From Chitinophagales bacterium (lineage in GTDB: Bacteria > Bacteroidota > Bacteroidia > Chitinophagales > UBA10324), in NCBI GenBank assembly GCA_013695775.1, contig JACCZV010000238.1, positions 1 to 8,190 on the forward strand: 8,190 nt of DNA. The letters are read 5' to 3'. A program made the position numbers and the translations under genes. The notes under the pieces were generated by a model that was given only the letters and a program-made list of their open reading frames with translations, did not search any database and was not told the DNA's origin. Positions within the stretch are counted from its first letter, which is position 1. Each line of letters opens with the position of its first letter. Of the stretch, positions 1 through 7,633 are shown in pieces.

Positions 1-3000
1 ATCATCAGGAAGCTAATTGAAAGAGGCATTGTTAAAACTGTTAAATCCGCTAAAAAGCTTGTCGACAGAAAGGAACCGGTCATATGGGATATTCTGGAGA
101 ATATTTTAAAAGGACATCCTGTAATGCTCAACCGAGCCCCAACACTGCACCGTCTTTCTATTCAGGCATTTCAACCTAAGCTGATTGAAGGCAAAGCGAT
201 CCATCTTCATCCTTTGGTATGCGGAGCGTTTAATGCCGATTTTGACGGTGATCAGATGGCAGTGCATGTGCCTCTTAGCAATGCAGCCGTGCTGGAAGCA
301 CAACTGCTCATGCTTTCATCCCATAATATTTTAAATCCACAAAATGGATCTCCCATCACGCTTCCATCGCAGGACATGGTGCTGGGATTATATTACACTA
401 CAAAAGGCAGAAAGAGTGAGGGCACCAATAAAGTTAAAGGGGAGGGAAAAGCCTTTTATTCGGCTGAAGAGGTAATCATCGCTTATAATGAGGGAAAAGT
501 TGATCTGCATGCCTATATCAGGGTGAAGGTGAAGCTTCGTGAAAATGATGCCTTTGAAGAAAAATTGCTTGAAACGACAGTGGGCCGAGTGATCTTTAAT
601 CAGATGGTTCCTGAAGAGGCAGGCTTCCTGAATGTGCTTTTAACAAAAAAAGCGCTTCGCGAAGTGATTGGTGACATCATCAAGTTCACTGATGTTCCCC
701 GCACCGCGCGGTTCCTCGACGATATCAAACAATTAGGATTTAATATGGCTTTTAAGGGAGGCTTGTCCTTTAATCTCTCTGACCTTCTTATTCCTGATAA
801 TAAACAGGAAATGTTGAATTCCGCTCAAGGAGAAGTAGATGAGATCACCTCGAATTATAATATGGGTTTCATCACCAATAATGAGCGCTATAATCAGGTT
901 ATTGATATATGGACCCGTGTAAACAACAGGATTTCCGAAACACTGAATAAGATGCTTGAGCTTGATAAGCAGGGCTTCAATTCAGTTTATATGATGTTGC
1001 ATTCGGGCGCTCGTGGTTCCAAAGAGCAGGTTCGACAGCTTGGCGGTATCCGCGGACTAATGCAAAAGCCGAGAAAGTCTGGCAGCTCAGGTGGGGAATT
1101 AATTGAAAATCCTATTCTTGCCAATCTGAAGGAGGGGTTGAGTGTATTAGAATATTTCATCTCAACCCACGGTGCACGTAAAGGTTTGGCTGACACAGCG
1201 CTAAAAACCGCAGATGCTGGCTATCTCACTCGTCGTTTAGTGGATGTAGCTCAGGACGTGGTTATTACTGAAGAGGATTGCGGAACATTAAGAGGAATAC
1301 CCATTGCAGCTCTTAAAGACAATGATGAGGTGGTGGAACCGCTTTATGACCGGATCATTGGCCGTGTAAGTCTATATAATATTATAGATCCTATCACCGA
1401 TCAGTTGATTGTAAAGGCAGGGGAGGAGATAGATGAAGATGTAGCCACTCTGGTCGAGAATACCGCAATTGAAACTGTCGAGATCCGTTCGGTTTTAACA
1501 TGTGAATCACGTAAAGGGGTTTGTGTTAAATGCTATGGCCGCAACCTGGCTACAGGCAGGCGGACTGAAAAAGGTGATTCTGTCGGCATCATCGCTGCTC
1601 AATCTATTGGTGAGCCTGGTACACAGCTTACCCTGCGAACATTTCATACAGGTGGTGCCGCATCAGGCATGGCTACTGAATCAGAGCTGAAGGCCAAGTT
1701 TGAAGGAGTGGTGAAATTCGAAGATGTAAGAACAGCCATGTTCACAAATGGAGCTAAGGAAAAAGTTACGGTAACCATCGGTCGTGCAGGTGAGATTCGT
1801 ATCGAAGATCCTAAATCTGATAGGGTTTTGATCTCGAATCACATTCCATATGGATCGTTTCTAATTGTAAAAGACGGTGACAGGGTGAGCAAAGGCCAAA
1901 CTCTCTGCACCTGGGATCCCTACAATGCTGTTATACTCTCGGAACTAAAAGGAGTTATAGAGTTTGAAAACATCATAGAAGGCATCACCTTCCGTGAAGA
2001 GATGGATGAACAGACGGGGCATAAAGAAAAGGTGATCATCGAAACACGTGATAAAACTAAAATTCCTACCATACAAGTGGCAGGGAAAAATAAAGAGCAT
2101 AAATCGTATAATATCCCCGTTGGCGCACACATCAATGTAGAAGAAGGCGAAGATGTAGAGTCCGGGATGATTCTGGTAAAAATTCCCAGAACCCTTGCAA
2201 AGCTGCGCGGAGATATCACAGGGGGCTTGCCGCGAGTAACGGAATTGTTTGAAGCGAGAAATCCGTCTAACCCGGCGGTAGTGAGTGAAATTGATGGGGT
2301 GGTTTCTTTCGGCACGGTAAAGCGAGGTAACCGGGAAGTGATCATTGAATCTCGTGATGGAGACCAACGGAAATATTTGGTGCCGCTATCTAAGCTGTTC
2401 CTTATTGCCGAAGGCGATTATATTCGTGCAGGTCAACCACTTTCTGAAGGCGCAATTACACCAAATGACATTCTTGCCATCAAAGGTCCCAATGCTGTTC
2501 AGGAATATATGGTGAATGAAATACAGGAGGTATATCGCCTGCAGGGGGTGAAGATAAATGACAAGCACATTGAAACGATTGTAAGGCAGATGATGCGGAA
2601 GGTACACATCGAAGATCCCGGAGATACGAAGTTTCTGGAGGGTGAAGGAGTAGATAAATTTGAATTCCTGATAGAAAACGAAAACACATTTGACAAGAAG
2701 GTGATCACCGAGGCAGGAGACTCACAAGTGTTGAAAGTTGGGCAGATCGTAACGCTTCGCCAGATACGTGAGGAGAATTCAATGCTTAAGAGGCAGGATA
2801 AGCCTATTGTTCAATTTCGCGATGCAATGCCCGCAACCTCCAGTCCTTTGCTGATGGGAATCACGAGAGCCTCTTTGGGAACCAGCAGTTGGATATCGGC
2901 CGCCTCGTTCCAGGAAACAACCAAGGTGCTTAGCTCGGCATCAATAAATGCGAAGGTAGATGCTCTCGCCGGTTTAAAGGAAAATGTCATCATAGGCCAT

Positions 3001-3126
3001 CTCATTCCAGCAGGAACCGGAATGCGGGACTATGAAAACCTTGTAGTCGGGTCGCAGGAGGAATATGATAAATTGGTAGCTTCAAAGCGCGAATTGATGG
3101 GGGAGGTGCCTAGCCTTGAAGAATGA
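1..3126 (+). CDS. rpoC: DNA-directed RNA polymerase subunit beta' (partial, 5' end missing)
   Basis: This is the largest catalytic subunit of RNA polymerase. The frame is open from base 1 and encodes 1041 residues. By comparison with E. coli, where the NADFDGD motif is at about residue 458, roughly 380 N-terminal residues lie outside the window (clamp head, first zinc site). Visible landmarks, in fragment numbering: NADFDGD at 78-84, whose three Asp hold the active-site Mg; bridge helix starting GARGS at 336-340; second zinc site C427, C501, C508, C511, with the same 74/7/3 spacing as E. coli C814/C888/C895/C898; trigger-loop region from about 527 to the TFHTGGAAS segment near 549. About 185 residues separate the two halves of the trigger loop (roughly 553-737) before DITGGLPRV, as expected for an SI3-type insertion. 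The C-terminal segment with GLKENVI and LIPAGTG is present. The stop is TGA at 3124-3126. No internal frame break was seen. Identification is essentially certain. Confidence 0.99.
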   Translation: MIRKLIERGIVKTVKSAKKLVDRKEPVIWDILENILKGHPVMLNRAPTLHRLSIQAFQPKLIEGKAIHLHPLVCGAFNADFDGDQMAVHVPLSNAAVLEAQLLMLSSHNILNPQNGSPITLPSQDMVLGLYYTTKGRKSEGTNKVKGEGKAFYSAEEVIIAYNEGKVDLHAYIRVKVKLRENDAFEEKLLETTVGRVIFNQMVPEEAGFLNVLLTKKALREVIGDIIKFTDVPRTARFLDDIKQLGFNMAFKGGLSFNLSDLLIPDNKQEMLNSAQGEVDEITSNYNMGFITNNERYNQVIDIWTRVNNRISETLNKMLELDKQGFNSVYMMLHSGARGSKEQVRQLGGIRGLMQKPRKSGSSGGELIENPILANLKEGLSVLEYFISTHGARKGLADTALKTADAGYLTRRLVDVAQDVVITEEDCGTLRGIPIAALKDNDEVVEPLYDRIIGRVSLYNIIDPITDQLIVKAGEEIDEDVATLVENTAIETVEIRSVLTCESRKGVCVKCYGRNLATGRRTEKGDSVGIIAAQSIGEPGTQLTLRTFHTGGAASGMATESELKAKFEGVVKFEDVRTAMFTNGAKEKVTVTIGRAGEIRIEDPKSDRVLISNHIPYGSFLIVKDGDRVSKGQTLCTWDPYNAVILSELKGVIEFENIIEGITFREEMDEQTGHKEKVIIETRDKTKIPTIQVAGKNKEHKSYNIPVGAHINVEEGEDVESGMILVKIPRTLAKLRGDITGGLPRVTELFEARNPSNPAVVSEIDGVVSFGTVKRGNREVIIESRDGDQRKYLVPLSKLFLIAEGDYIRAGQPLSEGAITPNDILAIKGPNAVQEYMVNEIQEVYRLQGVKINDKHIETIVRQMMRKVHIEDPGDTKFLEGEGVDKFEFLIENENTFDKKVITEAGDSQVLKVGQIVTLRQIREENSMLKRQDKPIVQFRDAMPATSSPLLMGITRASLGTSSWISAASFQETTKVLSSASINAKVDALAGLKENVIIGHLIPAGTGMRDYENLVVGSQEEYDKLVASKRELMGEVPSLEE

Positions 3127-3148
3127 TTTAATAGGATAAAAGGATTAT

Positions 3149-3180
3149 AGCCGCTTCAATCATGGGGCGGCTTTTTTATT
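3149..3180 (+). terminator. Intrinsic terminator after rpoC
   Basis: A 9-bp stem pairs AGCCGCTTC (3149-3157) with GGGGCGGCT (3164-3172), including two G-T wobbles, around a 6-base loop, and six T run from 3172 to 3177. It lies 22 bases past the rpoC stop, so it should end the rpo operon transcript. This fits the next gene having its own promoter-like element. Confidence 0.85.
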
Positions 3181-3225
3181 ATTTTTTCTTCGATTATATG
3201 GGTGAACCAGCGGGTCTTTTTATTT

Positions 3226-3233
3226 TAACTTTG
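3226..3233 (+). promoter_or_regulatory. Bacteroidota -7 promoter element upstream of the DUF3467 gene
   Basis: TAACTTTG matches the TAnnTTTG -7 consensus of the Bacteroidota primary sigma factor exactly. It ends 31 bases before the ATG at 3265 and follows the rpoC terminator. I see no clear -33 TTG/TTTG at the expected spacing, so the call rests on the -7 box and its position. Confidence 0.5.
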
Positions 3234-3264
3234 CGCACACGTTAAAAATTTAGGGAAGGTTATC

Positions 3265-3582
3265 ATGGATCAAAAAGATAAGGCTCCGCAGAATCAAATC
3301 AATATAGAGTTAAGTGAGGAGACGGCTGATGGAATCTATAGCAACCTGGCAATCATTCAGCACTCTAATCAGGAATTTGTTGTAGACTTTATTAAAGTTA
3401 TGCCAGGCGTTCCCAAAGCAAAGGTAAAAGCGCGTGTAGTACTTACCCCCCAGCATACAAAGCGTTTCATGCGTGCGCTGGCAGACAACCTTCGAAAATT
3501 TGAATCTATGTACGGTGAAATTCAGGAAGCCGAAGATATTAAGATGCCGATGGCCTTTGGAGGCCCGACGGGACAAGCTTGA
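3265..3582 (+). CDS. DUF3467 domain-containing protein
   Basis: This is a 105-residue protein of unknown biochemical function. The family is recognised from the segment INIELSEETADGIYSNLAII, the strand around QEFVVDFIKVMPG, and the C-terminal helix in which LTPQHTKRFMRALADNL is followed by a K-F-E-S-M-Y-G-E run. It spans nearly the whole protein. No signal peptide or membrane segment is seen, so it should be cytoplasmic. The start is ATG 3265, preceded by the purine run AGGGAAGG (3252-3259). It sits directly after rpoC, a placement common in Bacteroidota. A role connected with transcription is a guess from position only. The intervening terminator and the local TAACTTTG box suggest it is transcribed separately from rpoC. 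The family call is confident; the function is unknown. Confidence 0.9.
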   Translation: MDQKDKAPQNQINIELSEETADGIYSNLAIIQHSNQEFVVDFIKVMPGVPKAKVKARVVLTPQHTKRFMRALADNLRKFESMYGEIQEAEDIKMPMAFGGPTGQA

Positions 3583-3879
3583 CGACTGATACGCAGTTGA
3601 AATGGTGGCAATCTTACGCCGTCAATTTTAAAATTCTGTTCTACATTATTAAGCATAGTGCAAGCAAATTGAATTCGCCACTTTACTCCGGCCTTATTAG
3701 AGTGTAAAGAGCCACTTTATAATATGCAACTATAATCCTCGTTCGTCGTTAATAATCACAATTGTAAAGAGAGAAATAGATTATACAGCTCAACGATGAT
3801 GGCCCTGTGGATAATGGCGCCAGTCTTTTAAACAATTTTGCCCTACCTTTACCATCACAATACAACTAAAAACTCCCAC
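3583..3879. other. Gene-free AT-rich intergenic stretch
   Basis: This stretch lies between the DUF3467 stop and the preferred desaturase start. No convincing coding frame, tRNA or intrinsic terminator was found. Two short direct repeats occur: GCCACTTTA at 3677-3685 and 3711-3719, and TGTAAAGAG at 3703-3711 and 3763-3771. Neither is arranged like a recognisable operator. The right end holds a promoter-like element at 3844-3851. Confidence 0.6.
3844..3851 (+). promoter_or_regulatory. Candidate -7 promoter element for the desaturase
   Basis: TACCTTTA matches TAnnTTTG except for the last base. It ends 28 bases before the TTG at 3880, close to the 31 and 27 bases separating the boxes at 3226 and 6735 from their ATG codons. 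If it is the promoter, the longer frame from TTG 3838 cannot be the translated start, because it lies upstream of the box. No good -33 element is visible. Confidence 0.38.
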
Positions 3880-4962
3880 TTGTCAGCAGCAAAAATAAGC
3901 TTTCAGCCCTCTACTACTGATCGGTTTTATACGGAATTGAAATCAAAAGTGAACAGCTACTTCAGCGAACGCAGGCTTTCTCCGCATGCGAATTTCCAGA
4001 TGGTTCTTAAAACAGTGCTGCTCTTCTCACTGACTTTTGCATCATACGGTCTTATTATCGCAGATTTTCTGCCTCTATGGGCTATGTTTTTGTTGTGTAT
4101 TGTAATGGGTGTTGGAATTGCAGGTCTTGGCTTTTCTGTAGCACATGATAGCATTCACGGTGCGTATTCATCAAATCCAAAAGTGAATTATCTGCTGGGC
4201 CTTACTATGAATATTATTGGTGGAAACCGATATGTATGGAGCATCACCCATAATGTTGTCCATCACACCTACACCAATATTCACGAATACGATGAGGACC
4301 TTGAATTAGCTCCCTTCATCAGGTTGTCAAAACACAAAGAGCACAAAGCCATTCACAGATACCAGCATGTGCTGGCATTTATCGCCTACTCCTTTGCAAC
4401 GTTTTTTTGGGTTTTCTTTAAGGATTACAAAAAGGTGTTTCAAAAAGATATTGGTCCATACAAGAATAAGAAACACCCGGTTTCGGAGATGATCATGCTC
4501 TTTCTTTTTAAAGCCGTCTATTATAGTTACACCATACTGATACCCTGGTTTGTGATGAGCATTACCTGGTGGCAATTTCTCATTGGGTTTTTCACAGTGC
4601 ATGTGGTAGCAGGAATTATTCTCGGAATCATATTCCAGCTTGCTCATACTGTGGAAGGAACGGATCATGTGAAAAATGATGGTGAAGGTGTAATTGAAGA
4701 TTCATGGGCAATACATCAGATGCGCACTACCAGCAATTTCGCAATGAATAACAAGATCATCAATTGGTATGTAGGCGGATTAAATTTCCAGGTAGAACAT
4801 CATCTCTTCCCAAGAGTGTGCAGCATTCATTACCCTGCCATCAGCAAAATTCTCCAAACAACTGCGGCACAATACAATGTGCCATATCATTATCATGAAA
4901 ACTTCTCCGATGCCGTTAGATCTCACTACCGGTACCTGAAGCATTTGGGAAGCAACAGTTGA
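3880..4962 (+). CDS. Membrane fatty acid desaturase (acyl-CoA/linoleoyl-CoA desaturase-like)
   Basis: This is an integral-membrane di-iron desaturase that would insert a cis double bond into a fatty acyl chain using O2 and electrons from a separate carrier. Numbered from TTG 3880 (360 residues), the three histidine boxes are HDSIH (89-93), HNVVHH (124-129) and QVEHH (304-308). The Q-x-x-H-H third box is typical of front-end and linoleoyl-CoA-type desaturases. Hydrophobic segments lie near 43-60, 64-87, 164-181, 204-226 and 232-254, giving the usual two membrane pairs. There is no fused cytochrome b5 domain, so a separate ferredoxin or cytochrome is needed. No ATG precedes the conserved N-terminal KISF segment. 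TTG 3880 gives MSAAKISF, a family-like N terminus downstream of a promoter-like box. TTG 3838 would add 14 residues. Substrate and regiospecificity cannot be read from sequence. The gene converges with ruvC. Confidence 0.92.
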   Translation: MSAAKISFQPSTTDRFYTELKSKVNSYFSERRLSPHANFQMVLKTVLLFSLTFASYGLIIADFLPLWAMFLLCIVMGVGIAGLGFSVAHDSIHGAYSSNPKVNYLLGLTMNIIGGNRYVWSITHNVVHHTYTNIHEYDEDLELAPFIRLSKHKEHKAIHRYQHVLAFIAYSFATFFWVFFKDYKKVFQKDIGPYKNKKHPVSEMIMLFLFKAVYYSYTILIPWFVMSITWWQFLIGFFTVHVVAGIILGIIFQLAHTVEGTDHVKNDGEGVIEDSWAIHQMRTTSNFAMNNKIINWYVGGLNFQVEHHLFPRVCSIHYPAISKILQTTAAQYNVPYHYHENFSDAVRSHYRYLKHLGSNS

Positions 4963-4983
4963 TCATTTATTTTTTAAATGATC
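4961..4983. repeat. Perfect inverted repeat across two convergent stop codons
   Basis: GATCATTTA (4961-4969) and TAAATGATC (4975-4983) are perfect reverse complements around a T5 loop. The element covers the last bases of the desaturase stop (4960-4962) and the ruvC stop plus its final codons (ruvC stop at 4967-4969 on the minus strand). It may end transcription in both directions. However, the stem is AT-rich and has no T-run after it on either strand, so it is not a classical intrinsic terminator. Confidence 0.6.
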
Positions 4984-5518
4984 TTATACGATGGGGATGC
5001 AGTGAGATAAACTGTTTCCAGCCGGAGATTTTTAAAGTATTGTTCACAATCGTTTTATTTTGGAAATGATGGCATATGGCCGCTCCAAGAGCATCCGTAG
5101 CATCTGGCAATAAATGTTTGTGGTCGAATTCAAGCAACTGCGAAAGTATGGCTGCAACCTGCTCTTTCGAGGCGTTTCCATTGCCGGTGATAGATTGTTT
5201 TATTTTTCTTGGAGAGTATTCAAAAACCGGCAGACCTTCAGACAGAGCAACTGTTATTGCTACGCCCTGAGCACGACCCAGTTTCAACATCGACTGCACG
5301 TTCTTGCCAAAAAATGGAGATTCGATGGCCATAGCTGTGGGCTTAAACTCGCTGATGATTTCCTTAATCTGTCCGAAAATCCTTTTAAGCTTGGCATAAT
5401 GATCTAACCCTTTATCCATGTGCACCACATTAATTTCTATCAGCTTCATTGCTTTGCCGCTAATTTCTACTACGCTATAGCCCAGAATATTGGTGCCAGG
5501 ATCGATGCCAAGGATCAC
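4967..5518 (-). CDS. ruvC: Crossover junction endodeoxyribonuclease RuvC
   Basis: This is the Holliday-junction resolvase, an Mg-dependent dimeric nuclease that cuts four-way junctions with RuvAB in recombination and repair. Numbered from GTG 5518 (183 residues), the RNase-H-like acidic residues are D6 (in GIDPGT), E66 (in AIESPFFGKN), D139 and D142 (in LPDATDALG). These nearly coincide with E. coli D7, E66, D138 and D141. The LKLGRAQG helix and the basic PRKIKQSITGNGNASKEQV segment are also typical. Start choice: no in-frame ATG precedes the first motif. GTG 5518 has AAGG six bases upstream and gives family length. TTG 5569 would add 17 residues (MKDIIKNKRI…) and has no obvious ribosome-binding site. 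The stop lies 4 bases from that of the convergent desaturase. The gene is divergent from the DUF3108 gene. Function is confident; the exact start is not. Confidence 0.93.
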   Translation of the reverse strand: MILGIDPGTNILGYSVVEISGKAMKLIEINVVHMDKGLDHYAKLKRIFGQIKEIISEFKPTAMAIESPFFGKNVQSMLKLGRAQGVAITVALSEGLPVFEYSPRKIKQSITGNGNASKEQVAAILSQLLEFDHKHLLPDATDALGAAICHHFQNKTIVNNTLKISGWKQFISLHPHRIRSFKK

Positions 5519-5733
5519 ATCACACCTTAATTCATTATCTATTCTCTTATTTTTGATAATATCTTTCAATATATGTCTAGAGCATCTCTAATGCCGTCGC
5601 AAGGTAAACCCCTCTTGATAAATTACTAAAAATACCATAACAGATTACTCACAACGTCATGGGTATAAAACTTTCTATTTAATTAAGCGTTGTTGACCTC
5701 ACTATTATTGCTGCGGTCATTAAGTAATGCATA

Positions 5734-5741
5734 TAAATTTC
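5734..5741 (+). promoter_or_regulatory. Weak -7-like element upstream of the DUF3108 gene
   Basis: TAAATTTC matches TAnnTTTG except for the last base and lies 62 bases before ATG 5804. A TTG at 5708-5710 sits 23 bases upstream, at the long end of accepted -33 spacing. The region is AT-rich, so a chance match is quite possible. Confidence 0.22.
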
Positions 5742-5803
5742 AGTCATGCTTATTGGTACGTTTTTTACTTAACAGGAATAGTGAACAAGGTTATAGCTTC
5801 CCG

Positions 5804-6598
5804 ATGTTAAAAAAATCTGCTGCAATCTTAACCCTCTTTTTTATCAACGCATCGTTGAATAACGTAAAGGGACAGGGAGAATGTATCGTGCGTAACACCG
5901 CTTTCGGGATAGGAGAAAAGATCACTTATAAAGTTGCTTATAATCTAAACTCTTTATGGCTCAACGCCGGAGAGGTGTCTTTTACCGTGAATGAGGGCTT
6001 CTATAACAATACACCCTGCTATCATATGATTGGCTCTGGCAGCACTTACCGTTCATATGATTGGTTCTACAAAGTAAGAGACACTTATGAAAGTTATATT
6101 GACATGCAAACGCTGCAGCCGCTGCGTTTTATCAGAAATGTTTATGAAGGCGGATATACCGTCAATCAAAATGTAGTATTTAAGCACAGTGAGAATAAAG
6201 CAGTTTCTACACATGGATCATATACTATTCCAGACTGCACACAAGATGTGCTGTCTGCAATTTATTATGCAAGAAATATAGATTTTGCAATGTATCGCAA
6301 ATACGATACGATACCAATTACGCTGTTTCTCGACGATGAAGTTTATCCCGTTTACATAAAATATCTCGGTAAAGAAACGCTCTCGACAAGGCGTGGAAAA
6401 TACAACTGCATCAAATTTGCACCTCTTTTAATTGAGGGTACTATTTTCAAAGGCGGAGAAAAAATGACGGTATGGGTAACCGATGATAACAACAAAATTC
6501 CTGTTCGTGTTGAGTCACCTATAATCATTGGTTCTATCGCCGCCGAACTATATAAGTATTCAGGCCTCCGAAACCCCCTTACTGCGAAAGTGGATTAA
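5804..6598 (+). CDS. DUF3108 domain-containing exported protein
   Basis: From ATG 5804 this encodes 264 residues starting with a probable Sec signal peptide: two Lys at 3-4, then a hydrophobic core AAILTLFFINASL, with cleavage expected near residues 23-25. The rest is a beta-rich DUF3108 domain. Recognisable parts are GEKITYKVAYNL (37-48), the GEVSFTV strand, the TYESYID and LQPLRFIRNVYEGGY segments (95-119), QDVLSAIYYAR (147-157), and the end with W224, DDNNKIPVRVE (227-237) and GSIAAEL. The frame stays open upstream to a TTG at 5690 (302 residues), but those 38 residues would put the signal peptide inside the protein, so ATG 5804 is preferred. It should be periplasmic or attached to the outer envelope. 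The family has no established activity and no catalytic residue can be named. It is divergent from ruvC. No clear terminator follows. Confidence 0.87.
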   Translation: MLKKSAAILTLFFINASLNNVKGQGECIVRNTAFGIGEKITYKVAYNLNSLWLNAGEVSFTVNEGFYNNTPCYHMIGSGSTYRSYDWFYKVRDTYESYIDMQTLQPLRFIRNVYEGGYTVNQNVVFKHSENKAVSTHGSYTIPDCTQDVLSAIYYARNIDFAMYRKYDTIPITLFLDDEVYPVYIKYLGKETLSTRRGKYNCIKFAPLLIEGTIFKGGEKMTVWVTDDNNKIPVRVESPIIIGSIAAELYKYSGLRNPLTAKVD

Positions 6599-6734
6599 TT
6601 GAAAGGGTTAAACAGAATGCTGCGAGTATCCCAACTGACCGCGGTGTGTTCTTCTTATCCAGGGATTTATCGTTAGCGCTTCCTTGCAGATCTCCTAATC
6701 ATTTATCGCATCGCCACACAGTGTAACCTTTCGA

Positions 6735-6742
6735 TATTTTTG
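6735..6742 (+). promoter_or_regulatory. Bacteroidota -7 promoter element upstream of the GIN-domain lipoprotein
   Basis: TATTTTTG fits TAnnTTTG exactly and ends 27 bases before ATG 6770, leaving a short leader of about 20 bases. No clear -33 TTG is seen at the expected distance. The rest of the 171-base gap between the DUF3108 stop and this gene shows no terminator or gene. Confidence 0.5.
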
Positions 6743-6769
6743 CGTTATACTTAAAACTTATAAATAACA

Positions 6770-7582
6770 ATGAAGGCAAATGTTATCCAGAGCTTGATCG
6801 CCGTCATGGCCATTTCAATAATTTTCTTGTCATGTAAAAAGGACGGATGGCATTGCAAAAATGGCAAAGGCTCAATTCAAACCGAAATCCGAAACATCAG
6901 TGGATTTACCGCAATAAAAAATGAATCAGAAGCTGAGCTGTATATCACCCAGGGTCAGACTTACGAGGTGAGGGTAGAAGCGCAGGAAAATCTTCTTGAA
7001 GAGATTGTTGCTGAAACAAAAGGGGATGAGCTGCAGATTTATTCACAGCACTGCCTTAACAATCATGATCCAATAAAGGTATATGTAACATTACCTGTGC
7101 TTTCAAGAGTGATAATAGATGGCTCCGGTTTCGCGGTTAATACCAATAAGATTACGGGAAATTCTCTAAGCCTCACTGTTTCAGGGTCGGGTTACTACCA
7201 GTCGATGGATAGTATTATTGTTACCGATGTTGATATGAGCATAAGTGGATCGGGTAAAATAGATTTCCTCGGTGAAGCACTTACAACCACTACCGTTGTT
7301 TCCGGTTCCGGAAACATCACGCTAAACGGCCCAGAATTAGTTTCCGATTCCCTGCAGGGAAGCACGCTCAACTTAACCATCAGTGGCTCAGGAAGCATCC
7401 TTGGGTTTAATTATCCTGTTCAAAACTGTCATTTTACTATCAGCGGGTCAGGCCATGGCGAAGTGAATGTGAGCACATTACTTGACGGAACACTGAGTGG
7501 TAGCGGCAGCCTTATGTATAAAGGCAATCCGATAGTGAATGTTACCACCTCCGGAAGTGGCTCTGTGATACATGTCAATTAG
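6770..7582 (+). CDS. DUF2807 / GIN-domain (head GIN) lipoprotein
   Basis: This 270-residue protein has a short N-terminal hydrophobic segment (about 5-20) ending in FLSCKK. Cys22 is the likely lipidation site, so it should be anchored in the envelope. After Cys29, the region 37-115 matches the usual start of the family: a strand around RNISGFTAIKN, then LYITQGQTYEVRVEA, then IKVYVTLPVLSRVIIDGSG. From there the chain is a repeat in which a G-S-G turn recurs every 18-27 residues: DGSG at 117-120 and SGSG at 138, 159, 178, 205, 225, 243 and 261. This is the pattern of a right-handed parallel beta-helix, as in DUF2807 (named as a putative adhesin domain). No autotransporter barrel is present, so adhesion is only an inherited label. 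ATG 6770 is supported by a TATTTTTG box and the signal sequence. A sigma-factor gene follows 51 bases downstream on the same strand. Confidence 0.9.
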   Translation: MKANVIQSLIAVMAISIIFLSCKKDGWHCKNGKGSIQTEIRNISGFTAIKNESEAELYITQGQTYEVRVEAQENLLEEIVAETKGDELQIYSQHCLNNHDPIKVYVTLPVLSRVIIDGSGFAVNTNKITGNSLSLTVSGSGYYQSMDSIIVTDVDMSISGSGKIDFLGEALTTTTVVSGSGNITLNGPELVSDSLQGSTLNLTISGSGSILGFNYPVQNCHFTISGSGHGEVNVSTLLDGTLSGSGSLMYKGNPIVNVTTSGSGSVIHVN

Positions 7583-7633
7583 TTCATCTCCTGTTTCCCC
7601 ACCTGTCTCATAAGCGAACGTAAGTTACATTCA

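Noticed and set aside
1920..2367. Two overlapping open frames of about 140 codons on the minus strand within rpoC
   Set aside because: They are antisense to strongly conserved rpoC coding sequence, resemble no known domain, and have no promoter or ribosome-binding context.
3579..3625. Inverted repeats after the DUF3467 stop (TTGACG/CGTCAA 36 bases apart; inner CGACTG/CAGTTG hairpin at 3583-3599)
   Set aside because: The inner stem is only 6 bp with a wobble and no T-run follows; the outer arms are too far apart for an intrinsic terminator.
3677..3771. Direct repeats GCCACTTTA (two copies) and TGTAAAGAG (two copies) as a possible operator array
   Set aside because: The copies are 9 bases long, unevenly spaced and in an AT-rich region; chance is sufficient and no regulator gene is adjacent.
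5076..5407. Plus-strand open frames within ruvC
   Set aside because: They lie opposite the conserved RuvC catalytic core and are explained as shadows of it.
5534..5542. Minus-strand ATG-AAT-TAA mini-frame between the two possible ruvC starts, as a regulatory upstream ORF
   Set aside because: Two-codon frames arise by chance in AT-rich DNA, and the ruvC start itself is uncertain.
5599..5606. Minus-strand TACCTTGC as a ruvC promoter -7 element
   Set aside because: It misses two of the six specified consensus bases and has no -33 partner; its spacing of 29 bases to TTG 5569 is suggestive but not enough.
7118..7564. SGSG-coding region as a DNA tandem repeat or phase-variable tract
   Set aside because: The codons differ at each copy, so there is no DNA-level repeat that could slip.
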